The notes under the pieces were generated by a model. It was not told the DNA's origin. It searched no databases and worked only from the letters and a program-made list of their open reading frames with translations. Source: DATLZU01 sp035573855 (lineage in GTDB: Bacteria; Nitrospirota; Nitrospiria; Nitrospirales; Nitrospiraceae). Taken from it: a stretch of 61,214 bases of DNA. Made by a program: the position numbers and the translations under genes. Each line of letters opens with the position of its first letter. The stretch's first letter is position 1. Positions 17,339 to 25,483 of the stretch are shown piece after piece. Where the stretch lies: assembly GCA_035573855.1 (NCBI GenBank), contig DATLZU010000025.1, positions 1 to 61,214 on the forward strand, given 5' to 3'.

Positions 17339-18711
17339 TACACGACCTCTTCCAGCCCGACATGGGCGCGCAGCCGATTATACTCGAATGCAGGGCGGCC
17401 TGTCCGGCGCCGCCCGATGTCGTGCCGCTCCATCTCGTCGATCAGCGCCGCGACCTTGTCGCGCGTCGTCGTGGATGCCGCTGCTCGGCGAGGTGTTTGC
17501 CCGCCGAGCGCCGGCGATTCCTGATCGGCCCATTCGAGATAAACCCGGTCCAGGAACGAGGCGAGGAATGTGCGATCTTCCTCAGCCGTGATGACGAGTG
17601 ACGGGCCTTCTGCTTTCATCAGATCCTCAACCGACAGCTTGCGCGCCGGCGGGCCTTCGGTCTCTCCCCTAAAATGCAGCGAATAGCCGAACGTGCCGGC
17701 CAGGCGGTGCTTAAGCTCATTGAGCCGCTCGCGAGAATCGCATTCCACCATCAATTGCGTGGGCGCGAGCGTCAGCCTCGCGACGACCGCGCCGCCCTCC
17801 CGCTGGATCCAGGTTCGCGTAGGGTGTGTGCTTGTTCCCGGCGCATCCGCGAGCCGCGCAAGGGATTCCGGCTCCAGCCCCTCTAGGGCCGCCAGCCCCT
17901 CGGCCAACCACCGGGGTTCATGATGCTCATAGAGGGCCACGGCATACAGATAGGGCTCCCCGGTCGGTGTGCGATACGTGATCCTCGCCAAGGCGTCGGA
18001 CAGCGCGGCGACGCGCAACCGGGCGAAGTTCCACAGCAGGACATAGCCGTAGAGCTTGGCGAACTCCACCCATTCACCGAGCGCGAACGATCCGGAGGCG
18101 GCCTCCATGGCCAACCGCTGCTCGTGGGTGACCTGGTAGAGGCTCTGGCCGTCGGACGCGCTCAGTACAAGGGCGCTGCCGGGAATGATCGCACGATCGG
18201 TGTCGGGATCGCCAGGCTCGCGGATGAGCCGCGTCAGCAGGATCTGCCCGGCCTCGACTCGCTTGACGACATCGCCGTCGATGATCCTGAACATCCGCCC
18301 GTCGCCGATCGAGCGTGCCGTGCACGTCCCGCTTGAAATGTCCTCTTCCGTCGGGGTCACTTCCAGGAGATCCATATAGGAATGTTTCAACGGATCCAGC
18401 CAGGCCCGCTCTTCCTCGGGCACATGTTCCGTAATCGTGTCCCGGAGTTGCTCAATCAGGCTTAACCGCCCTTCAGGGTAAAAGTCCGCATAGAGATAGA
18501 GATTTGCCAGTTCCACTTCCTGCGGCAAAGGCGCGAGAAGCGTGGCCGCACCGCCTTCCAGGTACGGTCTGAGCGCCTGCTCCAACGCCATCTGGCGTTG
18601 TCCCGCGAATTCCGGCTCTAACGACAAGGCCTCGAGGCGCGCCAGGACCGCTTCCAGCGACGGGGACATCCGTACCCATAGACCGGCCGTCTGTTCATTC
18701 GCGAGTTTCAT
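17338..18711 (-). CDS. Unrecognised protein encoded at the head of the hydrogenase operon
   Basis: 457 aa, soluble, no signal peptide, no cysteine-rich cluster (a single Cys in SGTCTARS and one in VECDSRE). I do not recognise the family. It is acidic and helix-rich in the N-terminal 230 residues, has a beta-rich stretch (VVARLTLAPTQLMVECDSRERLNEL) near residue 320, and ends with a basic segment (RRRTGRPAFEYNRLRAHVGL). GGAGGAG lies upstream of ATG 18711, inside the end of the preceding DUF2934 gene (17-base overlap), and its stop overlaps the hydB start by one base. Such tight coupling suggests a role tied to hydrogenase assembly, subunit protection or regulation; this is inference. Confidence 0.8.
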   Translation of the reverse strand: MKLANEQTAGLWVRMSPSLEAVLARLEALSLEPEFAGQRQMALEQALRPYLEGGAATLLAPLPQEVELANLYLYADFYPEGRLSLIEQLRDTITEHVPEEERAWLDPLKHSYMDLLEVTPTEEDISSGTCTARSIGDGRMFRIIDGDVVKRVEAGQILLTRLIREPGDPDTDRAIIPGSALVLSASDGQSLYQVTHEQRLAMEAASGSFALGEWVEFAKLYGYVLLWNFARLRVAALSDALARITYRTPTGEPYLYAVALYEHHEPRWLAEGLAALEGLEPESLARLADAPGTSTHPTRTWIQREGGAVVARLTLAPTQLMVECDSRERLNELKHRLAGTFGYSLHFRGETEGPPARKLSVEDLMKAEGPSLVITAEEDRTFLASFLDRVYLEWADQESPALGGQTPRRAAASTTTRDKVAALIDEMERHDIGRRRTGRPAFEYNRLRAHVGLEEVV

Positions 18712-18922
18712 GAATCTCCTCCATCACGATGGCCTCGGCCTCCAGCCAATCCTGCAGGGCATACCCCTCGCGCCGACCCCGTTGTTCCCACAGTTCGTAG
18801 GCTTTCTTGGCGATCCGCTCCCACATGCCGTCCGGCAATTCTATGGGTTGTTGAGCGGAGGCGTCCGATGTCCGTATGGGCATCACCTTGGCCGCGCCGG
18901 TTTTCTTGACCGAGACGTTCAT
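18695..18922 (-). CDS. DUF2934-family small protein
   Basis: 75 aa. The core WERIAKKAYELWEQRG, then EGYALQDWLEAEAIV, is the DUF2934 signature, a short helical domain of unknown function common in stress-related gene neighbourhoods. GGAGGAG precedes ATG 18922. It is the first gene of the hydrogenase run and overlaps the 457-aa gene by 17 bases. Confidence 0.85.
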   Translation of the reverse strand: MNVSVKKTGAAKVMPIRTSDASAQQPIELPDGMWERIAKKAYELWEQRGRREGYALQDWLEAEAIVMEEIHETRE

Positions 18923-18944
18923 GGCACTCCTCCCTGTCTAGAAG

Positions 18945-18990
18945 ATAGCGAGCAGCTAGGAGCGCACAGCTTTCAGCTATCCGCTGCTGG
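18945..18990. repeat. AGC-rich intergenic repeat, copy 2
   Basis: Variants of agcNatcagc (cagctttcagctatccgctgctggctg) between the DUF2934 gene and the upstream universal stress protein. Same family as 5449-5490, 20966-21006 and 54187-54326. Its right end runs into the last codons of the stress protein. Confidence 0.5.
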
Positions 18991-19942
18991 CTGCAGGTTC
19001 TGGTTTCCGAATGACCCGCCGATGATCCGGGGCGAATTTCGGGCTCCGCACCGTCAAGACCGGGCAATCCGCCCGCCGCAGCACCGCCTCGGTCACACTG
19101 CCATTCACTAAATGAGAAATCCCTCGACGCCCGTGCGTACCCATCACGATCAGATCGACCGCCTGACTGTGCGCGTAGTCGAGAATGGAATCCGCCGGCA
19201 GCCCTCCCCGCAGAACTTCGTCCGCCTGCAGTCCGCAGCCGGTCACCGCCGCGGTCAGGTCGCGGAGCCGATCGCCGAGTCTCGCCCGCTTGGCTTCCAG
19301 TTCGGACGGATGAGAGAGGGTGAAATCCAAGCCGTATGCCACCGGCTCCATGATATAGAGAATGGTGACGGCCGCGTCCAATTGCTTGGCGACCTGCACC
19401 GCATACTCCAACGCGTCCAATGAGCAATCGGAAAAATCGATCGGAACCAGCATGCGTCGGACGGCGAGAGGCACGGAGGCGGCCGCCGATTCCACCGCTT
19501 CCGCTTTGATCCCGCGAACCGCCAACACGGGACAAGGCGCGCCGCGAATGACCCGCTCCGCCGTACTCCCCAGAAGCACATGTTCCAGACCGGTTCGGCC
19601 GTGCGTCCCCACGACCACCAGGTCATCGCCATGTTCACGGGCGACGGCAATGATCTTCTCGCTGGGAATCCCGATCTCGACTTGTTTCCTCACCGAAAGC
19701 CCGATCTGCGAAGCTCGGTCCGCCAACCGGCCGAGATGTCGATCGGCCTCCTTCCGGAGCTGTCCCAGGTACACGTCGTTGATCGGATACGCGGGATTCA
19801 TCCCGGGCGGAAATTCCAACACGCTCAGCACGTCTAGACCGGCCCCCCAAGTCGAAGCTAAGAACAACGCATAACCTTCGGCGCGAGCCGCATAAGCCGA
19901 GCCGTCGGTGGCCAAGAGAATTCGCTGAATGAGCGGTGTCAT
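18977..19942 (-). CDS. Tandem universal stress protein
   Basis: 321 aa with two UspA domains (ILLATDGSAYAARAEG; MLVPIDFSDCSLDALEY), each with the ATP motif (GTHGRTGLEHVLLGS; GTHGRRGISHLVNGS). ATG 19942 is chosen because GGAG lies 5 bases upstream; an earlier in-frame start at 19963 has none. It is transcribed toward the hydrogenase operon, 54 bases ahead of the DUF2934 gene, so it could be the first gene of that transcription unit. Confidence 0.92.
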   Translation of the reverse strand: MTPLIQRILLATDGSAYAARAEGYALFLASTWGAGLDVLSVLEFPPGMNPAYPINDVYLGQLRKEADRHLGRLADRASQIGLSVRKQVEIGIPSEKIIAVAREHGDDLVVVGTHGRTGLEHVLLGSTAERVIRGAPCPVLAVRGIKAEAVESAAASVPLAVRRMLVPIDFSDCSLDALEYAVQVAKQLDAAVTILYIMEPVAYGLDFTLSHPSELEAKRARLGDRLRDLTAAVTGCGLQADEVLRGGLPADSILDYAHSQAVDLIVMGTHGRRGISHLVNGSVTEAVLRRADCPVLTVRSPKFAPDHRRVIRKPEPAASSG

Positions 19943-20008
19943 CCGTTCTCCGTTGCCTCTCACCCCTTACCCCTTTACCTCCCATTACCACTCATGCCTG
20001 ACTGTCCT

Positions 20009-20437
20009 TCAGACCGCTTCGACGTTCAGCAACAACAATTCGCCTTTCATGGTGGGATGGATCGAACATCTGAATTCGTATCGCCCCGGCCGTTCGATCG
20101 TGAAGCGGATCTCGGTCCCCTTTTTCGGATCCAGCAACACACCGCCGAGCCCCCTGCCATAGGAAATGACTCCGTCGCTCTCAACCTTGGTCAAGGTGCC
20201 CTCGAACATCGGTGACCCGAAGTCGTGCCGTTCCTCGTCCTGATTCCGGATCGCGATCACCGTGGGCACGCCGAGCCGCAGCGGCGCCTGTTTCGCGACA
20301 AAGGTGTAATCCTTGATCGTGACCTCGATACGCTGCTCGATTTGCGCACCGACCGGTACCATACACCCGAGCGCGACGCAGCTGGCGATGACCACTCCGT
20401 TCATCCATCTTCGCGAATGCCGCCTTTCCTGCGTCAT
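20009..20437 (-). CDS. Exported cupredoxin-domain protein
   Basis: 142 aa. After a basic start there is a hydrophobic export segment (about residues 13-31). The mature part is a plastocyanin-like fold with a complete type 1 copper ligand set: H71 (ERHDFG), then C124, H127 and M130 (FRCSIHPTMKG). This implies a periplasmic copper electron carrier or copper-binding protein. AAGGAGGAG lies just before ATG 20437, which supports the long form; its ATG overlaps the stop of the upstream stress protein gene by 4 bases. Confidence 0.85.
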   Translation of the reverse strand: MTQERRHSRRWMNGVVIASCVALGCMVPVGAQIEQRIEVTIKDYTFVAKQAPLRLGVPTVIAIRNQDEERHDFGSPMFEGTLTKVESDGVISYGRGLGGVLLDPKKGTEIRFTIERPGRYEFRCSIHPTMKGELLLLNVEAV

Positions 20438-20946
20438 CGGTCTCCTCCTTCACGAGACTCCGTCCTGCGCGGTCGCAGTCTCGTCGGCAACGGGACGGTT
20501 AGGACCGGGCACCCCGCCGTCCGCACCACTTTCTCGGCCGTACTGCCGAAAAAGATCTTGTCCACGCTCTCGACTTGGCCTCCATAACTACCCATCACCA
20601 CCAAATCCACCCGTTCCATGCGGGCCGTCCGGGCGATCTCGGCGAAGGGAACCCCTTCCGCCAATAACCGCCGGATCGTCACACCCTTGGCCTCGTCGGA
20701 CTGCAATAGCCGACGGGCCTGCAGCCGTGCATGATGCCGTAGACGTTTCTTCTGCCCGCTCTCTTCCGATGGAAGTGCCAGGCCCAACCGATTCAACGCA
20801 GTCAGGCTTTTGACATCGATGACGTGCAGCAGCAACACTTCCGCCTGAAACAGTCGCGCTAGCGCCAGTGCCAACCGGAACGCCTCCTCCGAGCACGGCG
20901 AGAAATCCACCGGCACCAGGATCTTCGAAAAGAGTCTTTCCCCCAT
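20434..20946 (-). CDS. Single-domain universal stress protein
   Basis: 170 aa, one UspA domain (ILVPVDFSPCSEEAFRLAL). The nucleotide motif is altered: GSYGGQVESVDKIFFGS has 11 rather than 9 residues between the glycines, so ATP binding may differ. Its stop overlaps the cupredoxin start, which makes an unusual cytoplasmic stress protein-periplasmic cupredoxin operon. Confidence 0.9.
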   Translation of the reverse strand: MGERLFSKILVPVDFSPCSEEAFRLALALARLFQAEVLLLHVIDVKSLTALNRLGLALPSEESGQKKRLRHHARLQARRLLQSDEAKGVTIRRLLAEGVPFAEIARTARMERVDLVVMGSYGGQVESVDKIFFGSTAEKVVRTAGCPVLTVPLPTRLRPRRTESREGGDR

Positions 20947-20965
20947 ATAGCCACCTTTCTCCGCT

Positions 20966-21006
20966 CAAACAAGCGAATAGCCTCACAGCCAACAGCGAAC
21001 AGCCGC
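20966..21006. repeat. AGC-rich intergenic repeat, copy 3
   Basis: Variants of the same word (gcgaatagcctcacagccaacagcgaacagcc) just upstream of the universal stress protein at 20946. Same family as the copies at 5449, 18945 and 54187. Confidence 0.45.
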
Positions 21007-21258
21007 CATCGCTCTCATCTCCTGTCCGACAAGACGCAAGATAAATTGACCCGCTGTCCTCGTGGTTCTGTGGAAATAGTCAGCAAGGCCGGTGCCATCG
21101 GCGGAGAGCCAACCGAGAAAAGGAACTCGCGAATAGCAAAGGGGAAAATCCCTCTGGCTCAGCGACTAGCCGTTCGCTGCCTGTTACAGGCTGCGAAGAG
21201 GGGGGAGTCTTGCTACAGTCCTACCCACGTTCCTGTAGCGGAAGGCTACATCCTTATG

Positions 21259-21320
21259 GAGTTCTGAGGGCTAAGTGATCAGCTCTGAGTTTCTAACTCT
21301 CGACTCAGCCCTCAGAACTC
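21259..21320. repeat. Perfect 14-bp inverted repeat element
   Basis: GAGTTCTGAGGGCT at 21259-21272 is the exact reverse complement of AGCCCTCAGAACTC at 21307-21320, with a 34-base spacer. The left arm and following bases (ttctgagggctaagtgat) resemble the element at 58414-58509 (ttctgaatgctgagtgat), which suggests a dispersed family. Confidence 0.6.
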
Positions 21321-21389
21321 AACCTGTTTTGTCATGGCACCTGTCTTGCTCAACAAGTAGTGAAACATCGGCGGAGGGAGGAGAGACGC

Positions 21390-21485
21390 ATGACCAGAAC
21401 CCGATGGCTTCTGGTGGGAGCCGTTCTGTTAGGAGTGGCGATCGTGGTGTACTTCGTTTTCCTCTGCCCCACTGAATGCCACTGA
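21390..21485 (+). CDS. 31-residue single-span membrane peptide ending in CPTECH
   Basis: Starts MTRTRWLLVGAVL, continues as one hydrophobic helix (about residues 6-24) and ends FLCPTECH. A strong ribosome site (GGAGGGAGGAGA) lies 6 bases or so upstream of ATG 21390, which is the main reason to believe it is translated. The C-x2-x-C-H ending would sit on one face of the membrane and could bind a metal or haem, but that is inference. No homologue family that I can name with certainty. It is the only gene between the stress-protein/cupredoxin operon and the alpha/beta hydrolase. Confidence 0.6.
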   Translation: MTRTRWLLVGAVLLGVAIVVYFVFLCPTECH

Positions 21486-21649
21486 CACGACCGGCAGGAG
21501 GCAGGGCCCGAGACGAGTGGCCATCGAGCCGGGAGAGAAAAAGATGCGCGGCGAACGACGCCAGGGCTCATGCAATGGCCACGGCCGCCGATCTGATGAT
21601 ACCCTCCGTTTTCAGTTGGCACATGTCTGGCTCGGAGCCGACCCGGCGC

Positions 21650-21671
21650 TGGCCAGCGGGTGGCCAGCGGG
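21650..21671 (+). repeat. Tandem 11-bp duplication
   Basis: TGGCCAGCGGG occurs twice in perfect tandem in the gap between the 31-aa gene and the hydrolase. The rest of the 283-base gap (21486-21768) shows no convincing gene. Confidence 0.6.
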
Positions 21672-21768
21672 CCGGTGACGACGGTGACGCAGGATCTACT
21701 AAGCATAGCCACCTCGTTTGCGCGTCGCCACAATGATCCTGCGCCGGCAGCATGAGACCGAGGTCCTG

Positions 21769-22434
21769 ATGCCACAGCCTAGCCGAACCCCAACCGAGCA
21801 GCCGGTGACGCTCGTCGGTCCCGGTATCCGGCTGGAAGGCGTCCTGGCGGTCCCCCCACGTTCCGTCGGCGTCGTGGTCTTCGCTCATGGAAGCGGCAGC
21901 GGCCGATTCAGTCCTCGCAACAATTTCGTCGCCCGCAAGTTGCAGAACGGCGGGCTTGCCACATTGCTCCTCGATTTGCTCGAGGAACGCGAAGCGGATG
22001 ATCGCCGCAAGATCTTCGACATCGATCTGCTCGCCGACCGACTTCTACTCGCGAAGGCTTGGCTGGCGGAACGGCCGGAGACCCGGCCCCTCTGCTTGGG
22101 CTATTTCGGCGCGAGCACCGGCGCCGGCGCGGCGCTTGAGGCCGCCGCGCGCGATCCCTCCTTTGTCGGCGCCGTCGTCTCCCGCGGCGGCAGACCGGAT
22201 TTGGCTGAACGCTATTTGCCAGCCGTGATCGCGCCGACTCTCTTGATCGTGGGAAGTGACGACACCCCGGTAATCGAGATGAACGAACAGGCGCTCAGGC
22301 TGCTGACCTGCCCGAAAGATCTGGTCATCATTCCCGGAGCCTCGCATTTGTTCGAAGAACCAGGCACCTTGGAGCAGGTGGCCGACCATGCCTTGCGCTG
22401 GTTCCTCCGCCACTTGCCCTCCTGCCCATTCTAA
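21769..22434 (+). CDS. Alpha/beta hydrolase, dienelactone hydrolase-like
   Basis: 221 aa. Oxyanion region VVFAHGSGSGR near residue 40, nucleophile elbow GYFGASTG with Ser116, acid Asp164 (IVGSDDTP) and His193 (GASHLFEE) give a complete triad. This subfamily is often fused to or encoded beside a phosphoribosyltransferase domain in stress loci; here it stands alone. ATG 21769 follows GAGG at 5 bases; longer starts at 21718 (TTG) and 21733 have no ribosome site. The natural substrate is unknown. Confidence 0.85.
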   Translation: MPQPSRTPTEQPVTLVGPGIRLEGVLAVPPRSVGVVVFAHGSGSGRFSPRNNFVARKLQNGGLATLLLDLLEEREADDRRKIFDIDLLADRLLLAKAWLAERPETRPLCLGYFGASTGAGAALEAAARDPSFVGAVVSRGGRPDLAERYLPAVIAPTLLIVGSDDTPVIEMNEQALRLLTCPKDLVIIPGASHLFEEPGTLEQVADHALRWFLRHLPSCPF

Positions 22435-22678
22435 CTTCTCTTTGTTTCCGCCCATCCTCTCGACACCCGGAGCTCATCCTTCGTCACTTTTTCTCCTGTC
22501 CCACCCTGCCGCAGTGCGCAGGTCCTGCTTTGTCGCCAATTTCCACATACTGAGGGCTCTGCGCGACGTGCGTCCCGAACGGCCGTCGTACTCCGCGAAT
22601 ACTCAAGCCTTCTCCGTCGATGTCGAACTGAGTTTGGGCACCGGTCTTGCTGGTGAAATCGGAGACAGTAACCCGATC

Positions 22679-24010
22679 ATGACCATGCAACCCGAACGAC
22701 AGCGCGAACCCGCCGGGAATGGAGGCGTGCTCCCGGTCGACGGCATGCCGAACGGTGCGGGAGTCATTGTGGCAAACCACGGGACCGGCCTTCCCGCGTC
22801 GCTGCCCTCCGTCAAGCGGAAACCGTATCGCGGGCCTCGTCTCCGACTGTGGCTAGCTGGCGCCGCAGTGACGGCACTGGCTGGCGCAGCACTGTGGGTG
22901 TGGCTCTCGCCTGATGCGGCGCTGGTCCGCTATAAGACGGTCCCGGTCGATCGGGGACCGATCGTCGCGAGCGTCACCGCGACGGGGACCGTGAACCCGG
23001 TGGTTTCGGTGCAGGTCGGCAGCCAGGTCTCCGGAAAGATCGCCAAGCTGTTTGCCGACTTCAATTCCGTCGTCACCGAAGGGCAGGTCATCGCGATGAT
23101 CGACGACAAGCCGTTTCGGGCCAGGGTGAAACAAGCGACAGCCACGTTGAAGAGCGCCCGCGGTAACCTGGCCCGGGCTAAGACCACCCTCGCTCAACGA
23201 GCGCTGGAGTTGAACCGCGCCAGTCGTCTCCGGATACGAGGGTTCGTGTCGCAAGCCGAATTGGATTTAGCGAAAACCAACTATCGGGACGCACAAGCCC
23301 AGGTCGAGGTCGCGCAAGCCCAGGTGGACCAGGCAGAGGCCGCGTTGTCCTCCGCCGAACTCGATCTCGGCTACACCACGATCTATTCCCCGGTCACCGG
23401 CACCGTGGTGTCACGCAACGTCGACGTGGGGCAAACCGTGGCGGCCAGCTTCCAGACGCCGACGCTCTTTGTGATCGCGCAAGACCTGTCCCTGATGCAG
23501 GTCAACGCCAACGTCAGCGAGTCCGACATCGGCGGCGTGACGGAAGGGAATGCGGCTGAGTTTCGCGTGGACGCGTATCCGAACGAAGTCTTCAAAGGCA
23601 CGGTGACCCAGGTGCGGAACGCGCCGATCAGCATTCAGAACGTGGTCACCTATGACGTGGTCATCGGCGTAGACAATCGGGACTTCAAATTAAAACCCGG
23701 CATGACGGCCACTGTCTCAATCGTCGCCGCGCACAAGGAAGGAGTGCTCCGCGTTCCCAACACGGCGCTCCGCTTTCGGTTGCCCGGAGCTCCAGCGGAT
23801 CGGAAGAAATCCCAAGTATGGGTCGTCGACCCGGAGGGACGGCTCCATCCCGTTCCAGTGAGCACCGGCCTCACAGACGGCACCTTCACCGAGATCATCG
23901 AGGGCGAGCTGGGCGAGGGAGACCGGGTGGTCATCGGCCTTGAATCCGTGGAGGAAAGAGCTCGGCAGGAACTTCCTCCCGGATTTGGGATGGGGCCGAG
24001 AATTCGATAG
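22679..24010 (+). CDS. MacA-like periplasmic adaptor of an ABC-type efflux system
   Basis: 443 aa. An N-terminal cytoplasmic tail of about 55 residues, one membrane span (56-77), then the membrane-fusion fold: VQVGSQVSGKIAKLF, a coiled coil rich in Ala/Gln (about 170-245) and LGYTTIYSPVTGTVVSRNVDVGQT closing the lipoyl domain. The ATG at 22679 and another at 22685 are both possible; neither has a strong ribosome site and the frame is open back to 22388. It is followed by the MacB-like permease after 70 bases. Export substrate unknown. Confidence 0.85.
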   Translation: MTMQPERQREPAGNGGVLPVDGMPNGAGVIVANHGTGLPASLPSVKRKPYRGPRLRLWLAGAAVTALAGAALWVWLSPDAALVRYKTVPVDRGPIVASVTATGTVNPVVSVQVGSQVSGKIAKLFADFNSVVTEGQVIAMIDDKPFRARVKQATATLKSARGNLARAKTTLAQRALELNRASRLRIRGFVSQAELDLAKTNYRDAQAQVEVAQAQVDQAEAALSSAELDLGYTTIYSPVTGTVVSRNVDVGQTVAASFQTPTLFVIAQDLSLMQVNANVSESDIGGVTEGNAAEFRVDAYPNEVFKGTVTQVRNAPISIQNVVTYDVVIGVDNRDFKLKPGMTATVSIVAAHKEGVLRVPNTALRFRLPGAPADRKKSQVWVVDPEGRLHPVPVSTGLTDGTFTEIIEGELGEGDRVVIGLESVEERARQELPPGFGMGPRIR

Positions 24011-24080
24011 CGCCAGAAAGGCGAGACAGGCAAGTCCCGCGCTTTTCGCCAATCTCGCTGGCCTTGCACATACCTTTATC

Positions 24081-25313
24081 ATGAACTTTCTCTTCATCAC
24101 CGTCGAGCTCGCGTTCCGAGTGCTTGCCCGCAACCCTTTGCGGGCCGGCCTGACCATGCTGGGCATCATCATCGGGGTCGGCGCGGTCGTCGCGATGGTG
24201 AGCCTCGGGCAGGGCGCCAGCGCGTCGGTGCAGGCGCAAATCGCCAGCCTCGGTACCAACATGTTGATCATCATTCCCGGAGCGACCACGGTCAGCGGGG
24301 TGCGCACGGGAGCCGGCGGCGCGGCGACCCTGACTGTCGAGGATGCGCGGGACATCGAGCGGAAAATCACCGGGGTTTCCGGCGTATCCTATGCGACGCG
24401 AGCCGTCCTGCAAGTGGTGCATGAGAACAAGAACTGGAACACGGTGGTCCTCGGCACGACGGCCGACTTTGCGGATATCCGGGAATGGCCGGTGGCGGAA
24501 GGTGCGTTTTTCACGCCGTCCGACGAGGACGCGGCTGCCAAAGTGGCGGTGCTCGGTCAGACGGCAGCGCAGCATCTCTTCGAGCGCGGCGAGGAGGTCA
24601 TCGGCGCCACTATTCGGATCAAGAATGTGCCCTTGCGTGTGGTCGGCGTCCTGGCACCGAAGGGCCAAACCCTGATGGGACAGGATCAGGACGACGTTGT
24701 CATCCTACCGTTCTCGACCGCGGAGCGGAAGGTGTTGGGCACCAAGTTTCTGGGCACGGTCGGGATCATTCTGGTGACCGCCGCACACCGAACCTTGTTG
24801 CCCGACGTGGTCCTGGAGATTAAGGAACTGTTGCGCGCCCGCCATCGGTTGCACCCCGCGGAAGAAGATGACTTCACCGTGCGCACGATGGAAGACGTGG
24901 CCAAGGCCACCGCCGGTGCCAGCCGGACCATGATGCTGATGTTGTTGAGCATTGCCTCGATTTCGCTGATGGTCGGAGGCATCGGCATCATGAACATTCT
25001 GCTTGTCTCGGTCACGGAGCGGACGCGGGAAATCGGCATTCGCATGGCCGTCGGCGCCAAACGGGCGCACATCCTGCTCCAGTTCCTCGTCGAAGCGGTC
25101 ATCCTCAGCGCCACGGGCGGCATCCTCGGGGTGCTGACGGGAATCATCGGAGCCAAATTGCTCACCACTGTGGCCGGATGGCCCACCATCATCTCGCCCA
25201 CGGCCATGGCGATTGCGTTCGTATTTTCACTCGGTGTCGGCATTTTCTTCGGCCTATACCCCGCGGAGAAGGCGTCGCGCCTAAACCCGATCGAGGCACT
25301 GAGGTATGAGTAG
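24081..25313 (+). CDS. MacB-like ABC transporter permease (FtsX fold), no ATPase domain
   Basis: 410 aa. One N-terminal span (NPLRAGLTMLGIIIGVGAVVAMVSLG), a MacB periplasmic core domain, and three C-terminal spans containing MVGGIGIMNILLVSVTERTREIGIRMAVGA, the FtsX-family signature. E. coli MacB carries its ATPase in the same chain; here it is absent and no ATP-binding subunit is encoded on either side. The ATPase must be elsewhere or shared. ATG 24081 is chosen to give the standard N-terminus; the frame extends upstream into the end of the adaptor gene. Confidence 0.88.
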   Translation: MNFLFITVELAFRVLARNPLRAGLTMLGIIIGVGAVVAMVSLGQGASASVQAQIASLGTNMLIIIPGATTVSGVRTGAGGAATLTVEDARDIERKITGVSGVSYATRAVLQVVHENKNWNTVVLGTTADFADIREWPVAEGAFFTPSDEDAAAKVAVLGQTAAQHLFERGEEVIGATIRIKNVPLRVVGVLAPKGQTLMGQDQDDVVILPFSTAERKVLGTKFLGTVGIILVTAAHRTLLPDVVLEIKELLRARHRLHPAEEDDFTVRTMEDVAKATAGASRTMMLMLLSIASISLMVGGIGIMNILLVSVTERTREIGIRMAVGAKRAHILLQFLVEAVILSATGGILGVLTGIIGAKLLTTVAGWPTIISPTAMAIAFVFSLGVGIFFGLYPAEKASRLNPIEALRYE

Positions 25314-25383
25314 AGGTGGATGCCGGATGCGCAAGACCGGTGACTGGGCCATACTGTGCAGATAGAAGGTCAATGGCCGTTGG

Positions 25384-25401
25384 TTCCCGATGATTCGGGA
25401 A
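25384..25401 (+). other. Short hairpin upstream of a universal stress protein gene
   Basis: TTCCCGA, loop TGAT, TCGGGAA: a perfect 7-bp stem 83 bases before ATG 25484. There is no T-run, so a terminator for the permease gene is not supported; it may be an operator-like dyad. Confidence 0.35.
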
Positions 25402-25483
25402 GAGCCCCGTCTAATTCCTGGGATCTCCGTGCACCCGACCGATAACCCTGACGAATCGCCAACAACCACAAATGGAGGATGCT

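Larger units (their letters stand above)
20947..21389. other. Intergenic region with two repeat types, no convincing gene
   Basis: 443 bases separating a minus-strand operon from a plus-strand peptide gene. It contains an AGC-rich repeat at its left end and a long inverted repeat at 21259-21320. A 73-codon frame at 21046-21267 starts with TTG, has no ribosome site and no recognisable product, so I do not call it. Confidence 0.6.

Noticed and set aside
21046..21267. 73-codon plus-strand frame in an intergenic region
   Set aside because: TTG start, no ribosome site, no signal peptide or domain, and ends inside a repeat element.
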